In this document: piece by piece, positions 15,241 through 25,244 of the stretch
How positions within the stretch are numbered: the stretch's first letter is position 1
Layout of the letters: each line of letters opens with the position of its first letter
NCBI GenBank assembly: GCA_949319575.1
Contig: CASGHD010000186.1
Span: 1-36,439, forward strand
DNA: 36,439 nucleotides
Reading direction: 5' to 3'
DNA from: an uncultured Anaerolineales bacterium
Lineage (GTDB): Bacteria > Chloroflexota > Anaerolineae > Anaerolineales > Villigracilaceae
The notes under the pieces: generated by a model
Told to the model about the DNA's origin: nothing
Databases searched by the model: none
The model's input: only the letters and a program-made list of their open reading frames with translations
Program-made: the position numbers and the translations under genes

Positions 15241-16209
15241 ATGAAGGATAAGAGAGTCACCCAGGATCGCGCCAGTCTGCTGGCGGATGTCGCGGAGATG
15301 TATTACCTGGAGGATAAGAACCAGTCCGAGATCGCCAAAGCCGTGGGCGTGACGCGTTCGATGATCTCGCGCATGTTGACGGAGGCGCGGCAGGGCGGCA
15401 TCGTGGAGATCCGCATTCGGCGCGCGGCAAAATCGGACCCTGACCTGGAACTTGCGCTGGTCGAACGCTTCGGTTTGAAGGACGCCTTCGCAGTGACGGC
15501 TCCCGCGGAGGGCGAGCGTCTCGTACGCGCGCTGGGAAACGCGGGGGCGCAAATGTTGAAACGCTACGCCGCATCGGATATGACGCTCGGTCTGGCGTGG
15601 GGTACGTCCATCAGCGCGACTGTGGATGCCTTCGAAACCTCCGAAGCGCTCCCGATGCGGCTGGTGCAACTGGTCGGCGCGATGGGCGTGCGCAACATGG
15701 AATATGACGGGCACGACCTGGTGTCGCGCCTTTCGGAGAAGGTGGGCGGGGAGGCGTATTACCTCAACGCGCCATACGTCTGCAAGGACGAGCAAATGGT
15801 GGCGTCGCTGCTGGAGACAAAGAGCATCCAGGAAACGGTCAAGGCGGGGAGAAAGACCGATATGGCGCTGGTGGGCGTCGGCACGACATTGCCCGAATAT
15901 TCCAGTTTTTACCTGGCGGGTTATGTCTCGCTTCAAGAGTTGAAGGAGTTGCGGCGCGAAGGCGGCATCGGCGATGTGTGCGGGTTGCATTTCGACATCC
16001 ACGGTCAGCCCGCCTGTGAGGAATTCACGCGCCGCCTGATGACCATCCGCCGCAAGGATTTGCTGTCCATCCCGACCCGTTTGGGTGTGGCGGGCGGCGA
16101 AGGGAAAGTGGAGGCAATTCTCGGCGCGCTGCGCGGCGGGTATGTCAACGTGCTGGTGACAGATACTGCCACCGCCAGGAAAGTGCTCGACCTGGCGGAT
16201 GAAAAATAA
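15241..16209 (+). CDS. SorC/DeoR-type sugar-binding transcriptional regulator
   Basis: 322 residues. The N-terminal helix-turn-helix is at about 26-50 (KNQSEIAKAVGVTRSMISRMLTEAR), followed by the SorC sugar-phosphate-binding domain (GLAWGTSISATVDAF, LVGAMG, VGVGTTLPEYSSF, VAGGEGKVEAILGALRGGYVNVLVTD). Such regulators sense the phosphorylated sugar made by their operon. ATG follows GGAAGGATTAT. It probably controls the cluster through the palindromes at 9638-9670, which lie over the start of transcription. Confidence 0.92.
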   Translation: MKDKRVTQDRASLLADVAEMYYLEDKNQSEIAKAVGVTRSMISRMLTEARQGGIVEIRIRRAAKSDPDLELALVERFGLKDAFAVTAPAEGERLVRALGNAGAQMLKRYAASDMTLGLAWGTSISATVDAFETSEALPMRLVQLVGAMGVRNMEYDGHDLVSRLSEKVGGEAYYLNAPYVCKDEQMVASLLETKSIQETVKAGRKTDMALVGVGTTLPEYSSFYLAGYVSLQELKELRREGGIGDVCGLHFDIHGQPACEEFTRRLMTIRRKDLLSIPTRLGVAGGEGKVEAILGALRGGYVNVLVTDTATARKVLDLADEK

Positions 16210-16220
16210 TCGAGGCATTC

Positions 16221-17246
16221 ATGGCGAAACCAAAGGTGAAGGAAATCAATACGCAGGCTGATTTTGACGAACGCGTGCGACGGCTGGAGTTATCCGACGA
16301 GACGTTGATCGGTTTGTATCGGACGATGTGTACCGTCCGTCACTTCGAATATACGGCAGACCGACTCTACGCGGCGGGAAAAGTCCACGGCACGATGCAT
16401 CTCTCGGCGGGGCAGGAGGCGGTGGCGGCTGGCACGCGCCTGGCGTTGCAACCCGACGATTACCTCATCAACCATCATCGCGGACACGGTCACTTCATCG
16501 CCAAGGGCGCGGACGTCAACCTGATGATGGCGGAGTTTTTGGGCAAGGACACGGGCTTCAACCACGGACGCGGCGGCTCGATGCATATCGCGGACTTTCA
16601 ATCCAACAACCTGGGCGCGAATGGAATCGTCGGCGGCGGAATCCCGCAGGCGGTCGGCGTGGGACTCGCCCTCCAGATGCAGAGGCGCAAGGAGATTTGC
16701 GTCTGCATCTTCGGCGACGGCGCTTCCAATGAGGGCGTCTTCCACGAAGCCTTGAACATGGCGAGTTTGTGGAAACTGCCCATCCTTTATATCTGCGAGA
16801 ACAACAAGTACGGCATGTCCATGGATGTGGAACGCGTCGTGGCGAAACTGCCGATTGCCCAACGCGCCGAAGCGTACGGCATCCCCTGGTCCACGGTGGA
16901 CGGCAACGCGGTGGTCGAAGTATATGAGGCGATCAAGGAAGCCGCCGATCACGTCCGCGCGGGAAACGGTCCCTATTTTGTGGAGGCGCTGACGTACCGT
17001 TACTTCGGTCATTCCAAGAGCGACCGCAACCTGTACCGTTCGAAGGAGGAGATCGAAGACTGGAAGCAGAACCGCGATCCGATCATGCGTTTCACCAAAC
17101 ATTTGCTTCAAGCCGAAGTATTCAATGAAGAGCAGGCGCAGGAGGTGGATGCGCAGGCGGAACAGGTCATTCTCAAAGCGGTGGAATTCGCCGAAGCCTC
17201 CCCCGAACCCGACCTCTCGACACTGATGGATTACATCTATGCCTGA
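16221..17246 (+). CDS. 2-oxo acid dehydrogenase E1 alpha subunit (pyruvate/acetoin type)
   Basis: 341-residue thiamine diphosphate-binding subunit. The ThDP motif starts at GDGASNEG (165-172) and ends at ENNKYG (193-198). The stretches [33 protein letters not shown] and [14 protein letters not shown] resemble acetoin dehydrogenase AcoA and PDH E1-alpha. With E1-beta it decarboxylates the 2-oxo acid (or acetoin) and acylates the lipoyl group of E2. It overlaps the E1-beta start by 8 bp and follows the regulator by 11 bp, so it belongs to the same operon. Confidence 0.93.
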   Translation: MAKPKVKEINTQADFDERVRRLELSDETLIGLYRTMCTVRHFEYTADRLYAAGKVHGTMHLSAGQEAVAAGTRLALQPDDYLINHHRGHGHFIAKGADVNLMMAEFLGKDTGFNHGRGGSMHIADFQSNNLGANGIVGGGIPQAVGVGLALQMQRRKEICVCIFGDGASNEGVFHEALNMASLWKLPILYICENNKYGMSMDVERVVAKLPIAQRAEAYGIPWSTVDGNAVVEVYEAIKEAADHVRAGNGPYFVEALTYRYFGHSKSDRNLYRSKEEIEDWKQNRDPIMRFTKHLLQAEVFNEEQAQEVDAQAEQVILKAVEFAEASPEPDLSTLMDYIYA

Positions 17247-18225
17247 GATGACCTATCTCGAAGCGATCCGCCAGGCGCTCTGGCAGGAGATGAAACGTGA
17301 CGAGCGCGTCTTCCTGCTCGGCGAAGACATCGGCGTGTACGGCGGCGCATTTGGGCTGACCCACGGTATGTTGGACGAGTTCGGTCCCGAGCGCGTGCGC
17401 GAGACGCCCATCTCCGAAGCGACCATCGTCGCCACCGCCGTCGGCGCCTCCCTACTGGGAATGCGCCCCGTCGCCGAGATCATGTTCATGGACTTTGTCC
17501 TGCTGGCTCTCGACCAGATCGCCAACCAAGCCGCCAAGATGCGCTTCATGTTCGGCGGGCGCACCAGCGTTCCCATCGTCGTTCGTATGCCTGGCGGATC
17601 AGGCACGGGCGCGGCGTCGCAGCATTCGCAATCGCTCGAAAGCATCCTCATGCACTTCCCTGGTCTCAAGGTCGTCAATCCCTCCACGCCATACGACGCC
17701 AAAGGTTTGATGCTCGCCGCCATCCGCGACCCAAATCCCGTGTGCTTTGTCGAGCATAAGGTTCTCTACAAAACCAAGGGCGAAGTGCCAGAGGACGATT
17801 ATACGATTCCCATCGGCGTGGCGGAGGTCAAACGCGCAGGACGCGACATCACCGTCGTCGCCAACAACATCATGGTGATGAAGACACTCCATATCGCCGA
17901 ACGTCTCGCGCAGGACGGCATCGAAGTCGAAGTGATTGACCCGCGCACACTGCTTCCGCTCGACACCGAAACCATCATCAACTCGGTCACCAAAACGGGA
18001 CGCCTGCTCGTTGTCCATGAAGCCTGCCAGACGGGCGGCTGGGCGGGCGAAGTCATCGCGTCGGTCGTCGGCAGTCCCGCCTTCGATTATCTCGATACGC
18101 CCGTGCGTCGTCTCGGCGGCAGGGATATCCCCATCCCCTACAACCGCGGTCTCGAAAAATTCGCCATCCCGCAGGACGCCGACATCGAAGCCGAAATCCG
18201 CATGATGGTCTCGGGGAAGGTCTGA
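17239..18225 (+). CDS. 2-oxo acid dehydrogenase E1 beta subunit
   Basis: 328 residues of the transketolase-like beta subunit: [42 protein letters not shown], the [18 protein letters not shown] active-centre loop with its conserved His, and the C-terminal [17 protein letters not shown] and [10 protein letters not shown]. It forms the heterotetrameric E1 with the preceding alpha subunit. One base separates its stop from the E2 start. Confidence 0.94.
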   Translation: MPEMTYLEAIRQALWQEMKRDERVFLLGEDIGVYGGAFGLTHGMLDEFGPERVRETPISEATIVATAVGASLLGMRPVAEIMFMDFVLLALDQIANQAAKMRFMFGGRTSVPIVVRMPGGSGTGAASQHSQSLESILMHFPGLKVVNPSTPYDAKGLMLAAIRDPNPVCFVEHKVLYKTKGEVPEDDYTIPIGVAEVKRAGRDITVVANNIMVMKTLHIAERLAQDGIEVEVIDPRTLLPLDTETIINSVTKTGRLLVVHEACQTGGWAGEVIASVVGSPAFDYLDTPVRRLGGRDIPIPYNRGLEKFAIPQDADIEAEIRMMVSGKV

Positions 18226-18226
18226 C

Positions 18227-19540
18227 ATGCCCGTCCCATTCATCATGCCCAAGTTCGACATGGACCAGGAGCAAGCCACCATCATTTCATGGGAAAAGCG
18301 CGACGGCGACTTCATCAAATTCGAAGAGACCGTGCTGACGGTCGAGACCGACAAGGTCGCCATCGAAGTCCCCTCCCCCGCAACCGGCACGCTCGCCCGC
18401 ATCGCATACAAAGACGGCGATGTCGTCCCCGTGACAACCATCATCGCCTACATCTTGAAGGATGGTGAGACTCTCGCCGATTTACCCAAAGCGGATTCGA
18501 CCCCGCCTCTTTCCAAGCCCGAAGTTGATCCTGTTTCCCAAACCTTGGCCGCCGCCCAAGCCACGCCCGTCGCAGCGCGTATGGCAAAAGAGGAGGGCGT
18601 GGATCTAACGAAGGTCGCTTCCTCTGGCGACAAAATCACGCGCAAGGATGTGGAACTGTATCTTGCGAATCAAACGCCCGCATCGAGAGTCGCGGTCGCG
18701 GCAACCCCCGCCGCGCGCCGTGTCGCTCGAGAGAAGGGAATTGATCTCGAAAGCGTGGCAGGCTCGGGTCCGCGTGGACGCGTGCAATCCGCTGATGTGT
18801 CGAAGACGGCAAAGCACATCCCGGCATCCGTCAGTCACGAGCGCGAAGCGGAAGTCATCCCGTTGACGGGCATCCGCCGCACGATCGCCGAACGGATGCA
18901 ACAAAGTTTCCAGCAATCCCCGCACATCGCCCTGACCGTGGACGTGGACATGACCGAAGCGGAGGATGTCCGCAAGCGGTTCAACGCGCAAGCAGAAAAA
19001 CTCGCGCAACCGCGCGTCACCGTCACCGCGTTGATCATCAAGGTCGTCGCCTGGGCGCTGGTGCACAACCCGTACCTCAACGCATCGTTCAACGGCGATT
19101 CGATTTCGCTGTGGAAGGATGTGAACATCGGCGTCGCCGCCGCCGCGCCGCAAGGCTTGGTCGTGCCAGTGTTGAAGGGCGCGGATAAATTAGGCGTCGG
19201 AGAAATCAACCTGCGTCTCGTCGAATTGGCGGAACGGGCGCGTGAGAACAAATTGAAACTCGAAGACGTGCAGGGCGGCACGTTCACCATTTCCAACCTG
19301 GGCATGTTCGGCATCCGCCAATTCCGCGCCATCATCAACCCGCCAGAGAGCGCGATTCTCGCAGTCGGAAGCGCCGTGCGGAAACCCGTCGTGATTGACG
19401 AACAGGATCATGTCGAAGTCCGCCCGATTTTGTCGCTGACTCTTTCCGCAGACCACCGCGTCATTGACGGCATCGTGGCGGCGCGTTTCCTCTCAGATCT
19501 GGTGACCGGGCTCGAGTCACCGTCCATGCTTTTATATTGA
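18227..19540 (+). CDS. 2-oxo acid dehydrogenase E2 (dihydrolipoamide acyltransferase) with two subunit-binding domains
   Basis: 437 residues. A lipoyl domain (1-80) carries lipoylated Lys43 in ETDKVAIEV. Two peripheral-subunit-binding domains follow at about 112-147 (ATPVAARMAKEEGVDLTKV) and 159-192 (ATPAARRVAREKGIDLESVAGSGPRGRV), where one is usual. The catalytic domain (about 205-437) ends with SADHRVIDG, His410 and Asp414 being the acyltransferase residues. It transfers the acyl group to CoA. No E3 lipoamide dehydrogenase gene is in the cluster, so one must be supplied from elsewhere. Confidence 0.93.
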   Translation: MPVPFIMPKFDMDQEQATIISWEKRDGDFIKFEETVLTVETDKVAIEVPSPATGTLARIAYKDGDVVPVTTIIAYILKDGETLADLPKADSTPPLSKPEVDPVSQTLAAAQATPVAARMAKEEGVDLTKVASSGDKITRKDVELYLANQTPASRVAVAATPAARRVAREKGIDLESVAGSGPRGRVQSADVSKTAKHIPASVSHEREAEVIPLTGIRRTIAERMQQSFQQSPHIALTVDVDMTEAEDVRKRFNAQAEKLAQPRVTVTALIIKVVAWALVHNPYLNASFNGDSISLWKDVNIGVAAAAPQGLVVPVLKGADKLGVGEINLRLVELAERARENKLKLEDVQGGTFTISNLGMFGIRQFRAIINPPESAILAVGSAVRKPVVIDEQDHVEVRPILSLTLSADHRVIDGIVAARFLSDLVTGLESPSMLLY

Positions 19541-19562
19541 CTTATAGGAGAAATAAACCCTC

Positions 19563-19838
19563 ATGCTTGAAGCAACGATCCCGGTTAAACACAAGGTCGG
19601 ACTGCATGCGCGTCCCGCATCGCTGTTCGTTCAAACCGCCGCGAAGTTTTCCTCCGCCATCAAGGTGAAGAATCTCTCGGCAAACGGAAACTTCGTGGAC
19701 GCCAAAAGCATCATCATGGTGCTGACCCTGGGCGTGATGAAAGATCACGAGATCGTCATCCAGACCGAAGGCGCGGACGCCGACGCCGCACTTGCCGCGT
19801 TGAAATCATTGATCGAAAGCAACTTCGGCGAGTCGTAA
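19563..19838 (+). CDS. ptsH: PTS phosphocarrier protein HPr
   Basis: 91-residue HPr. The phosphorylated residue is His15 in GLHARPA. The regulatory-serine region reads VDAKSIIMVLTLG with Ser49 in the position of Ser46 of Gram-positive HPr; an HPr kinase is not in the window. Its gene lies 22 bp after E2 and 30 bp before Enzyme I. This suggests a dedicated, self-contained phosphate relay in this cluster. Confidence 0.95.
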   Translation: MLEATIPVKHKVGLHARPASLFVQTAAKFSSAIKVKNLSANGNFVDAKSIIMVLTLGVMKDHEIVIQTEGADADAALAALKSLIESNFGES

Positions 19839-19868
19839 CGCAAAATTCATTTTGCGGATGGAAGAATC

Positions 19869-21596
19869 ATGCCAGAGAAAACCCTGCAAGGAATCCCCGC
19901 CAGCGACGGTATCGCGATCGGTCCGGCTTTCCGCTACATCCCAACGGAATTGACCGTGCCTGCCCGCGCCGCCGAAAGCGCGGATGAAGAACTGTCCCGC
20001 TTCGATGCCGCCCGCGAACAAGCCCGCGTCGAATTGCAGGGCTTGTCCGATGCCATCGAGAAACGCGCGGGCAAAGAGGAAGCCGCCATCTTCGAAGCGC
20101 ACCGGGAAATGTTGAATGACCCCGCGCTTGAAGGAAGAGTCCGTGAACTCGTCGGGAGCGGTCAGACCGCCGAACAGGCATTGGTCAACGCCACAGACGA
20201 ACTCGCCGGTCTGCTCGCAGGCATGAACGATGAACTCTTCGCGGCGCGCGCGCTGGATGTGAAAGATGTCGGTCGCCGCATCCTGCGCGTCCTGCTTGGG
20301 TTGCCGGATACAGCCCTGGGCGCGGTCACTGAACCGTCCGTCATCATCGCCAGCGACCTGACTCCCTCCGACACTGCCAGTCTCGACCCGCATCTCACAC
20401 TTGGGTTTTGCACCGTTCATGGCGGGCTGACCTCACACTCCGCCATTCTGGCGCGCACACTTGGCATCCCCGCCATCGTCGGGTTGGGCGAGTCGCTGCT
20501 TGAGTCGATCTCGGCGCAAACACCGCTCGCGCTCGATGGAAAAGAGGGAGTGTTGATCGTTGCGCCTGCAAATCAAACCGTCGAAATTTTTCAAGGGCGT
20601 AAACAACAACGCGAGTCGCGCATGCAAGTCATGAAAGCCAGTGTGGATAAAGAAGCCCGCACCGCAAACGGTCGCCGCGTAGAGGTCGCCGCCAATATCG
20701 GCGAAGTCGCCTCGGCGCACACCGCGGTCGAAAACGGCGCGGAGGGCATCGGTCTGCTCCGCACCGAATTCCTCTATCTCGAGGACGCACAGCCGCCCAG
20801 TGAGGAAAAACAATTCCGCATCTATCGAGACATTTTCAAAGTCATGGGTGATCGCCCCGTGATTGTCCGCACGCTGGACATCGGCGGCGACAAACCGCCC
20901 TCCTATCTCCCATTTCCAAACGAAATGAATCCCTTCCTCGGCTGGCGCGCCATCCGCATCAGTCTGGACGAACCCGAACTGTTCAAGAAGCAGATTCGCG
21001 CCATTCTGCGCGCCGCGATGGGTCACAATGCCCGCATCATGTTCCCCATGGTATCGGATCTGGATGAACTGCGGCGTGCGCGCGACATCGTTGACACGGT
21101 CAAACGCGACCTGGCGCTTGCCTCCGTTGAATTTGCATTCGACGTCCCCGTGGGCATCATGGTCGAGACTCCCGCTGCGGCGGTTCTGGTGGATGTGCTC
21201 GCCGAAGCCTCCGACTTTTTCAGCCTCGGCACGAACGACCTGACCCAGTACACCCTTGCCGTGGATCGCGGCAACGCAAAAGTGGCGAATCTATTCCAGC
21301 CGTTGCATCCCGCGGTATTGCGCCTCATCAAACAGACGATTGACGCGGCGCACGCCAACGGGAAATGGGTTGGCATGTGCGGCGAACTGGCGGGCATGAC
21401 CAAAGCCATTCCGATCCTGCTCGGCTTCGGCTTGGACGAGTTCAGCATGAACCCGCGCGCCATCCCCGAAGCGAAATACCTCATCGGTCAATTGACGGAT
21501 GAGCGGGCGCGTGAAATCGCAAATCAAGCCATGTCGTTTGGCACGGCGACGGATATCGAAGATTATATAAAGGGGACGCTGGCTTTATACGTCTAA
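19869..21596 (+). CDS. ptsI: PTS Enzyme I (phosphoenolpyruvate-protein phosphotransferase)
   Basis: 575 residues, normal length for Enzyme I. The phosphohistidine is His190 in GGLTSHSAILAR. The PEP-binding domain has GIGLLRTEFLYL, the DIGGDKPPSYLPFPNEMNPFLGWRAIR region, SLGTNDLTQYTLAVDRGN and the GMCGELAG loop with its catalytic Cys. It starts the relay PEP to EI to HPr to EIIA. Together with HPr and EIIABC it makes the locus a complete PTS. Confidence 0.96.
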   Translation: MPEKTLQGIPASDGIAIGPAFRYIPTELTVPARAAESADEELSRFDAAREQARVELQGLSDAIEKRAGKEEAAIFEAHREMLNDPALEGRVRELVGSGQTAEQALVNATDELAGLLAGMNDELFAARALDVKDVGRRILRVLLGLPDTALGAVTEPSVIIASDLTPSDTASLDPHLTLGFCTVHGGLTSHSAILARTLGIPAIVGLGESLLESISAQTPLALDGKEGVLIVAPANQTVEIFQGRKQQRESRMQVMKASVDKEARTANGRRVEVAANIGEVASAHTAVENGAEGIGLLRTEFLYLEDAQPPSEEKQFRIYRDIFKVMGDRPVIVRTLDIGGDKPPSYLPFPNEMNPFLGWRAIRISLDEPELFKKQIRAILRAAMGHNARIMFPMVSDLDELRRARDIVDTVKRDLALASVEFAFDVPVGIMVETPAAAVLVDVLAEASDFFSLGTNDLTQYTLAVDRGNAKVANLFQPLHPAVLRLIKQTIDAAHANGKWVGMCGELAGMTKAIPILLGFGLDEFSMNPRAIPEAKYLIGQLTDERAREIANQAMSFGTATDIEDYIKGTLALYV

Positions 21597-21632
21597 CCCC
21601 CCATCAACCAAGTATTAAGGAGCAAATCAAAC

Positions 21633-22271
21633 ATGGAAGCGGTACTTCAAAAATTATTCGACGCAGTACTGGAAGGAGATTTCGGCGGCGTGCAATCCAA
21701 CGTGCAGGAAGCGCTGGATGCGAACCTCGACCCGAACACGATTCTGAACGACGGCATGATTGCCGCCATGCGCGAAGTGGGACGCCGCTTCGAAGAGGGT
21801 GAATATTACGTGCCTGAGATGTTGATTGCGGCACGCGCCATGCAAAGTGGGATGATGACGCTCAAGCCCCATCTGCAAAAGGGCGACGCCAAGCCCAGCG
21901 GCAAGGTGGTAATCGGCACGGTCAAGGGAGATTTGCACGATATTGGCAAGAATCTCGTCGCGTTGATGCTGGAAGGCGATGGCTATGTGATCAAAGACCT
22001 GGGTGTGGATGTGCCCGTCGAAGACTTTATCCGCGCAATCAAGGAGGAAAAACCGGACATCCTCGCCATGTCCGCGCTGTTGACGACCACCATGTCCATG
22101 ATGAAGACCACGATCGAAGCGGTAATAGCAGAGGGGTTACGGGATGAGGTGAAGATCATCATCGGCGGCGCGCCTGTGACAGAAACGTTTGCGAACCGTA
22201 TAGGCGCAGACGGCTTCTCCCCCGACGCCAGCCGTGCTGTGGGAATGGTCCATGCATTGCTAGAGAAATGA
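21633..22271 (+). CDS. Methyltransferase corrinoid protein (MtbC/MttC/MtvC type)
   Basis: 212 residues. A helical cap domain (about 1-85) is followed by a B12-binding Rossmann domain. The cobalamin signature is GDLHDIGKN (99-107) with His102 as the lower cobalt ligand; SALLTTTMSMM and GGAPVT complete the DxHxxG...SxL...GG pattern. It carries the methyl group between a substrate methyltransferase and the methyl-H4folate enzyme. AAGGAGC precedes the ATG. It lies 36 bp after ptsI and 18 bp before the next methyltransferase. Confidence 0.94.
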   Translation: MEAVLQKLFDAVLEGDFGGVQSNVQEALDANLDPNTILNDGMIAAMREVGRRFEEGEYYVPEMLIAARAMQSGMMTLKPHLQKGDAKPSGKVVIGTVKGDLHDIGKNLVALMLEGDGYVIKDLGVDVPVEDFIRAIKEEKPDILAMSALLTTTMSMMKTTIEAVIAEGLRDEVKIIIGGAPVTETFANRIGADGFSPDASRAVGMVHALLEK

Positions 22272-22289
22272 GACGAGCTAAAAAACATA

Positions 22290-23159
22290 ATGATCGAGAC
22301 TACATTAACCAACAAGAGCAAACGCGTCGTTATTCACCGCGATGCGCCGACCGTCATCATCGGCGAACGCATCAACCCCACGGGTCGCAAAGAAGTGTTA
22401 GCCGCCCTTGAAGCAGGCGATTTTGAATCCGTTCGCCGCGACGCGCTGGCGCAGGTCGCAGCTGGCGCAACCGTATTGGATATCAACGCGGGCGTCCCTG
22501 GCGCCGATGAAGCCGCCCTACTTGAACAGATCATAAAAGAAGTCATCGCCGTCACGGATGTTCCTTTGTGTATTGATACGGTCAACCCGAAGGCGCTCGA
22601 AGCGGCGCTCAACCTTTATAAAGGCAAGCCGCTTGTCAATTCGGTCAATGGTGAAATGAAATCGCTAGAGACAGTCCTGCCGCTGGTCAAAGAACACGGC
22701 GCGGCGGTCATCGGTTTGTGCATTGACAGCAACGGCATCCCCGCATCTCCTGAAGAGCGCGTTACTGTGGCAGAGAAGATCATCAAACGCGCCACCCAAC
22801 TTGGCATTCCCATCGAAGACATCGTGATCGATCCGCTGGCAATGGCAATGAGTGCCGATCACAAAGCGGGCTGGGTCACACTCGAATCTGTCAGACTCAT
22901 TGTGCAGGAATTCGGCGTGAACATTACCATGGGCGCAAGTAATGTTTCGTTCGGTTTACCTGATCGCAAATACGTCAATGCCACTTACATCGCCATGGCA
23001 ATTCAAGCTGGGCTCACATGCCCCATTACCAATCCCCTTGTCACTGAGATCAATGCCGCGATCCTTGCCGCCGACATGGCAATGGGCAGGGACGAGTTTA
23101 GTATGCGCTGGATTAAGGCATTTCGTAAACGCAACAAAGACGCTGGTGAAAAACGATAG
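22290..23159 (+). CDS. Methyltetrahydrofolate:corrinoid methyltransferase (MtvA/AcsE-like)
   Basis: 289 residues of the pterin-binding TIM-barrel family. Signatures include IIGERINPTGRKE, VLDINAGVPG, LCIDTVNPKAL, VNSVNGE and TMGASNVSFGLPDR. It would move a methyl group between the neighbouring corrinoid protein and tetrahydrofolate, feeding or draining the 5-methyl-H4folate pool used by MetF. It is shorter than methionine synthase and lacks its other domains, so it is a stand-alone MeTr. Confidence 0.93.
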   Translation: MIETTLTNKSKRVVIHRDAPTVIIGERINPTGRKEVLAALEAGDFESVRRDALAQVAAGATVLDINAGVPGADEAALLEQIIKEVIAVTDVPLCIDTVNPKALEAALNLYKGKPLVNSVNGEMKSLETVLPLVKEHGAAVIGLCIDSNGIPASPEERVTVAEKIIKRATQLGIPIEDIVIDPLAMAMSADHKAGWVTLESVRLIVQEFGVNITMGASNVSFGLPDRKYVNATYIAMAIQAGLTCPITNPLVTEINAAILAADMAMGRDEFSMRWIKAFRKRNKDAGEKR

Positions 23160-23679
23160 CAAACCAATCATCGCTTGTACTTCTGTCCGGGATATTGCAC
23201 GACGAAACTTTATGGGAAGATTAAACCGCCCACCTTGCGGTTATGGCAGACATTCGCATCATGAACTTGACCAGAGGTGATTCTGTCCGAGAGATGACTC
23301 TGGCAACTCTGGCAGAATCTCCCCAACGCTCCGCCCTGACAGGTTTCGCATTCGGCTGCGCTGTCGCCTTCGAACTCATGCGCCTTGCCCTGTTCGACAC
23401 CACACTCAGTCCCATCCGCCCCACAGCCGCAGACCTTTGGCGACCCATCGCAGAAACCAACGACCCTGAAAAAATCGTGTTGCTTGCCGCAAATTAATGT
23501 CCCTGCGCTGATATTGGCAGGGCGGGATGACGCCACTGAGATGGTGGTTGACTGGCATTGATGGTGGCATGGTGAACGGGACATGAATTAAGCCGTAGAC
23601 CGCAGACGGTGGACGAAAGTAATTGGTAATTGCGGTCAGCGATCGGTCGTCGTCGGTCATATTTTTGAGATATTCAACT
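23160..23679. other. 520-bp gap in the cluster; short ORF and a GACCG-rich stretch
   Basis: The gap between the MeTr and MetV-like genes is the longest in the cluster. It holds one plausible small ORF (23243-23497) and, from about 23588 to 23660, a low-complexity stretch rich in GTAGACCG/GGTCGTCGGTC-like units similar to degenerate repeats. No terminator was seen, so the downstream genes may still be cotranscribed. Confidence 0.5.
23243..23497 (+). CDS. Hypothetical 84-residue protein
   Basis: The frame is open with codon use like its neighbours and has a hydrophobic middle (ALTGFAFGCAVAFELMRLALF). I do not recognise the protein. No strong ribosome site precedes the ATG. It could be a real small gene of the C1 module or a remnant of a larger gene. 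Confidence 0.35.
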   Translation: MADIRIMNLTRGDSVREMTLATLAESPQRSALTGFAFGCAVAFELMRLALFDTTLSPIRPTAADLWRPIAETNDPEKIVLLAAN

Positions 23680-24177
23680 ATGTCATTCTTCAATCGTTTA
23701 CGAGATCATCCCTATTTATTGGAAGTTACCTATCAGGTTACCGAGCAGGTGGTGAATGCCTTGCAGCCGCTTTGGCGACGCATGGGGTATGACCGGGCGG
23801 AGGCGTTGTTTCGCACTCCTGAAAAAATCGGCAAAGGCGCAGTGTTCAACTGCAAGATGTGCGGTCAATGCACACTGCACTACACAGGCATGACCTGCCC
23901 CATGAGTTGCCCGAAAAATCTGCGCAACGGTCCATGCGGCGGGGTGCGGTTGGGCGGCTACTGTGAAGTTGACGCGACCATGAAATGTGTGTGGGTCGAA
24001 GTCTTCGAACGTTCGCAGAAAATGAAAATCTATGGCGATGATATTTACCAGATCCAGCCGCCGCTAAACCAGCAAAATATGGATAGATCGGCGTTTATGA
24101 ATATCGCGTTCATGAAAAGCGCGGAAATACCCGAAGCCTGGAAAACAGAAACAGGGTTAAGTCATGAACAAAAATAG
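23680..24177 (+). CDS. metV: MetV-like methylenetetrahydrofolate reductase C-terminal-domain protein
   Basis: 165 residues with a Cys-rich centre: Cys58, 61, 64, 73, 77, 86, 95 and 103 in CKMCGQC, CPMSC, NGPCGGV and YCEVD. This is the signature of the small MetV partner of MetF in acetogens, where it is a metal-binding subunit of the methylene-H4folate reductase. ATG 23680 gives the family start; an in-frame codon 57 bp upstream is not supported. It overlaps metF by 14 bp, which supports a MetVF complex. Confidence 0.88.
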   Translation: MSFFNRLRDHPYLLEVTYQVTEQVVNALQPLWRRMGYDRAEALFRTPEKIGKGAVFNCKMCGQCTLHYTGMTCPMSCPKNLRNGPCGGVRLGGYCEVDATMKCVWVEVFERSQKMKIYGDDIYQIQPPLNQQNMDRSAFMNIAFMKSAEIPEAWKTETGLSHEQK

Positions 24178-25099
24178 AACGAACGGACGTTTCGAATCCG
24201 CACTGCGCTCTGGCAAATTCGTGGTGGCTGCGGAAATCAGCCCGCCCGACAGCGCCAATCCGCAGGATGTGTTGAAGGCGGCAAATATCCTGGGTCCATA
24301 TGCTGACGCGTTGAATGTTACTGATGGGTCGGGGGCGAACTGTCATATTTCGAGTGTGGCGACGTGTACGATTTTGTCCAATGCGGGGTATGAGGTCATC
24401 TTTCAGATGTCGTGCCGTGACCGCAACCGCATTGCCATGCAGGGAGAATTGCTCGGCGCGAGCGCGCTGGGCTTGTATAACGTGTTGTGTATCACGGGCG
24501 ATGACGTGACGACCGGCGATCATCCGCAGGCGAAGCGGGTCTTCGATATGGATTCGATACAGTTGATTCAGACCGCGCGGATCATGCGAGATGACGGGAT
24601 TTTTTTGAGCGGGAGAAAACTGTCCGCGAAGCCAACGTTCTTTTTGGGAGGAGCAGACAACCCGTTTGTCGAACCGTTTGAATTTCGTCCATATCGCTTG
24701 GCGAAGAAGATCGAAGCGGGGGCGGAGTTCTTTCAATCCCAATATTGTTTTGATGTGGGGCGTTTGAAGAGTCATATGCAGAAAGTCTGCGACCTGGGTT
24801 TGCATGAAAAGAGTTTTATTCTCATCGGTGTGGGTCCGCTGCGTTCTGAGAAAACCGCCGAGTTCATGCGCACCAAAGTGCCGGGCGTGTATATCCCCGA
24901 TGAGATCGTGGAACGAATGCGAAAAACACCCAGCGAGAAAAAGCGAGAGGAAGGCAAAAAGATTTGCGCCGAGATCATTCAGCAAATCAAGGAAATCAAA
25001 GGTGTGGCTGGCATTCACATGATGGCATACAAGCAGGAAGAATCAGGCGCGGAGATATTGGAGATGGTTGGATTGACGGAAAAGAAGAAGATAGAATGA
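24164..25099 (+). CDS. metF: Methylenetetrahydrofolate reductase (MetF)
   Basis: 311 residues of the MetF TIM-barrel: KFVVAAEISPPDSANP at the start, ADALNVTDGSGAN, FQMSCRDRNRIAMQGELLGA, LCITGDD and the C-terminal GIHMMAYKQEESGAEIL. It links 5-methyl- and 5,10-methylene-H4folate. Next to MeTr, the corrinoid protein and MetV, it either oxidises methyl groups coming from a substrate or makes methyl-H4folate for a corrinoid acceptor. The direction cannot be told from sequence. It is the last gene before the terminator at 25245. Confidence 0.94.
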   Translation: MNKNRTNGRFESALRSGKFVVAAEISPPDSANPQDVLKAANILGPYADALNVTDGSGANCHISSVATCTILSNAGYEVIFQMSCRDRNRIAMQGELLGASALGLYNVLCITGDDVTTGDHPQAKRVFDMDSIQLIQTARIMRDDGIFLSGRKLSAKPTFFLGGADNPFVEPFEFRPYRLAKKIEAGAEFFQSQYCFDVGRLKSHMQKVCDLGLHEKSFILIGVGPLRSEKTAEFMRTKVPGVYIPDEIVERMRKTPSEKKREEGKKICAEIIQQIKEIKGVAGIHMMAYKQEESGAEILEMVGLTEKKKIE

Positions 25100-25244
25100 A
25101 GGATGTTGTGATTGTATCGAATACTTGGGATCGTCAGATTCCTCCTCACAACTGCAAGCGGATCTGTCCGGCGCGGCATATATCATGTATACGGGTATAA
25201 GTTCCGCCCCGCCGCTGTGTAGCATTTCCCACAAATGTTCTCCC

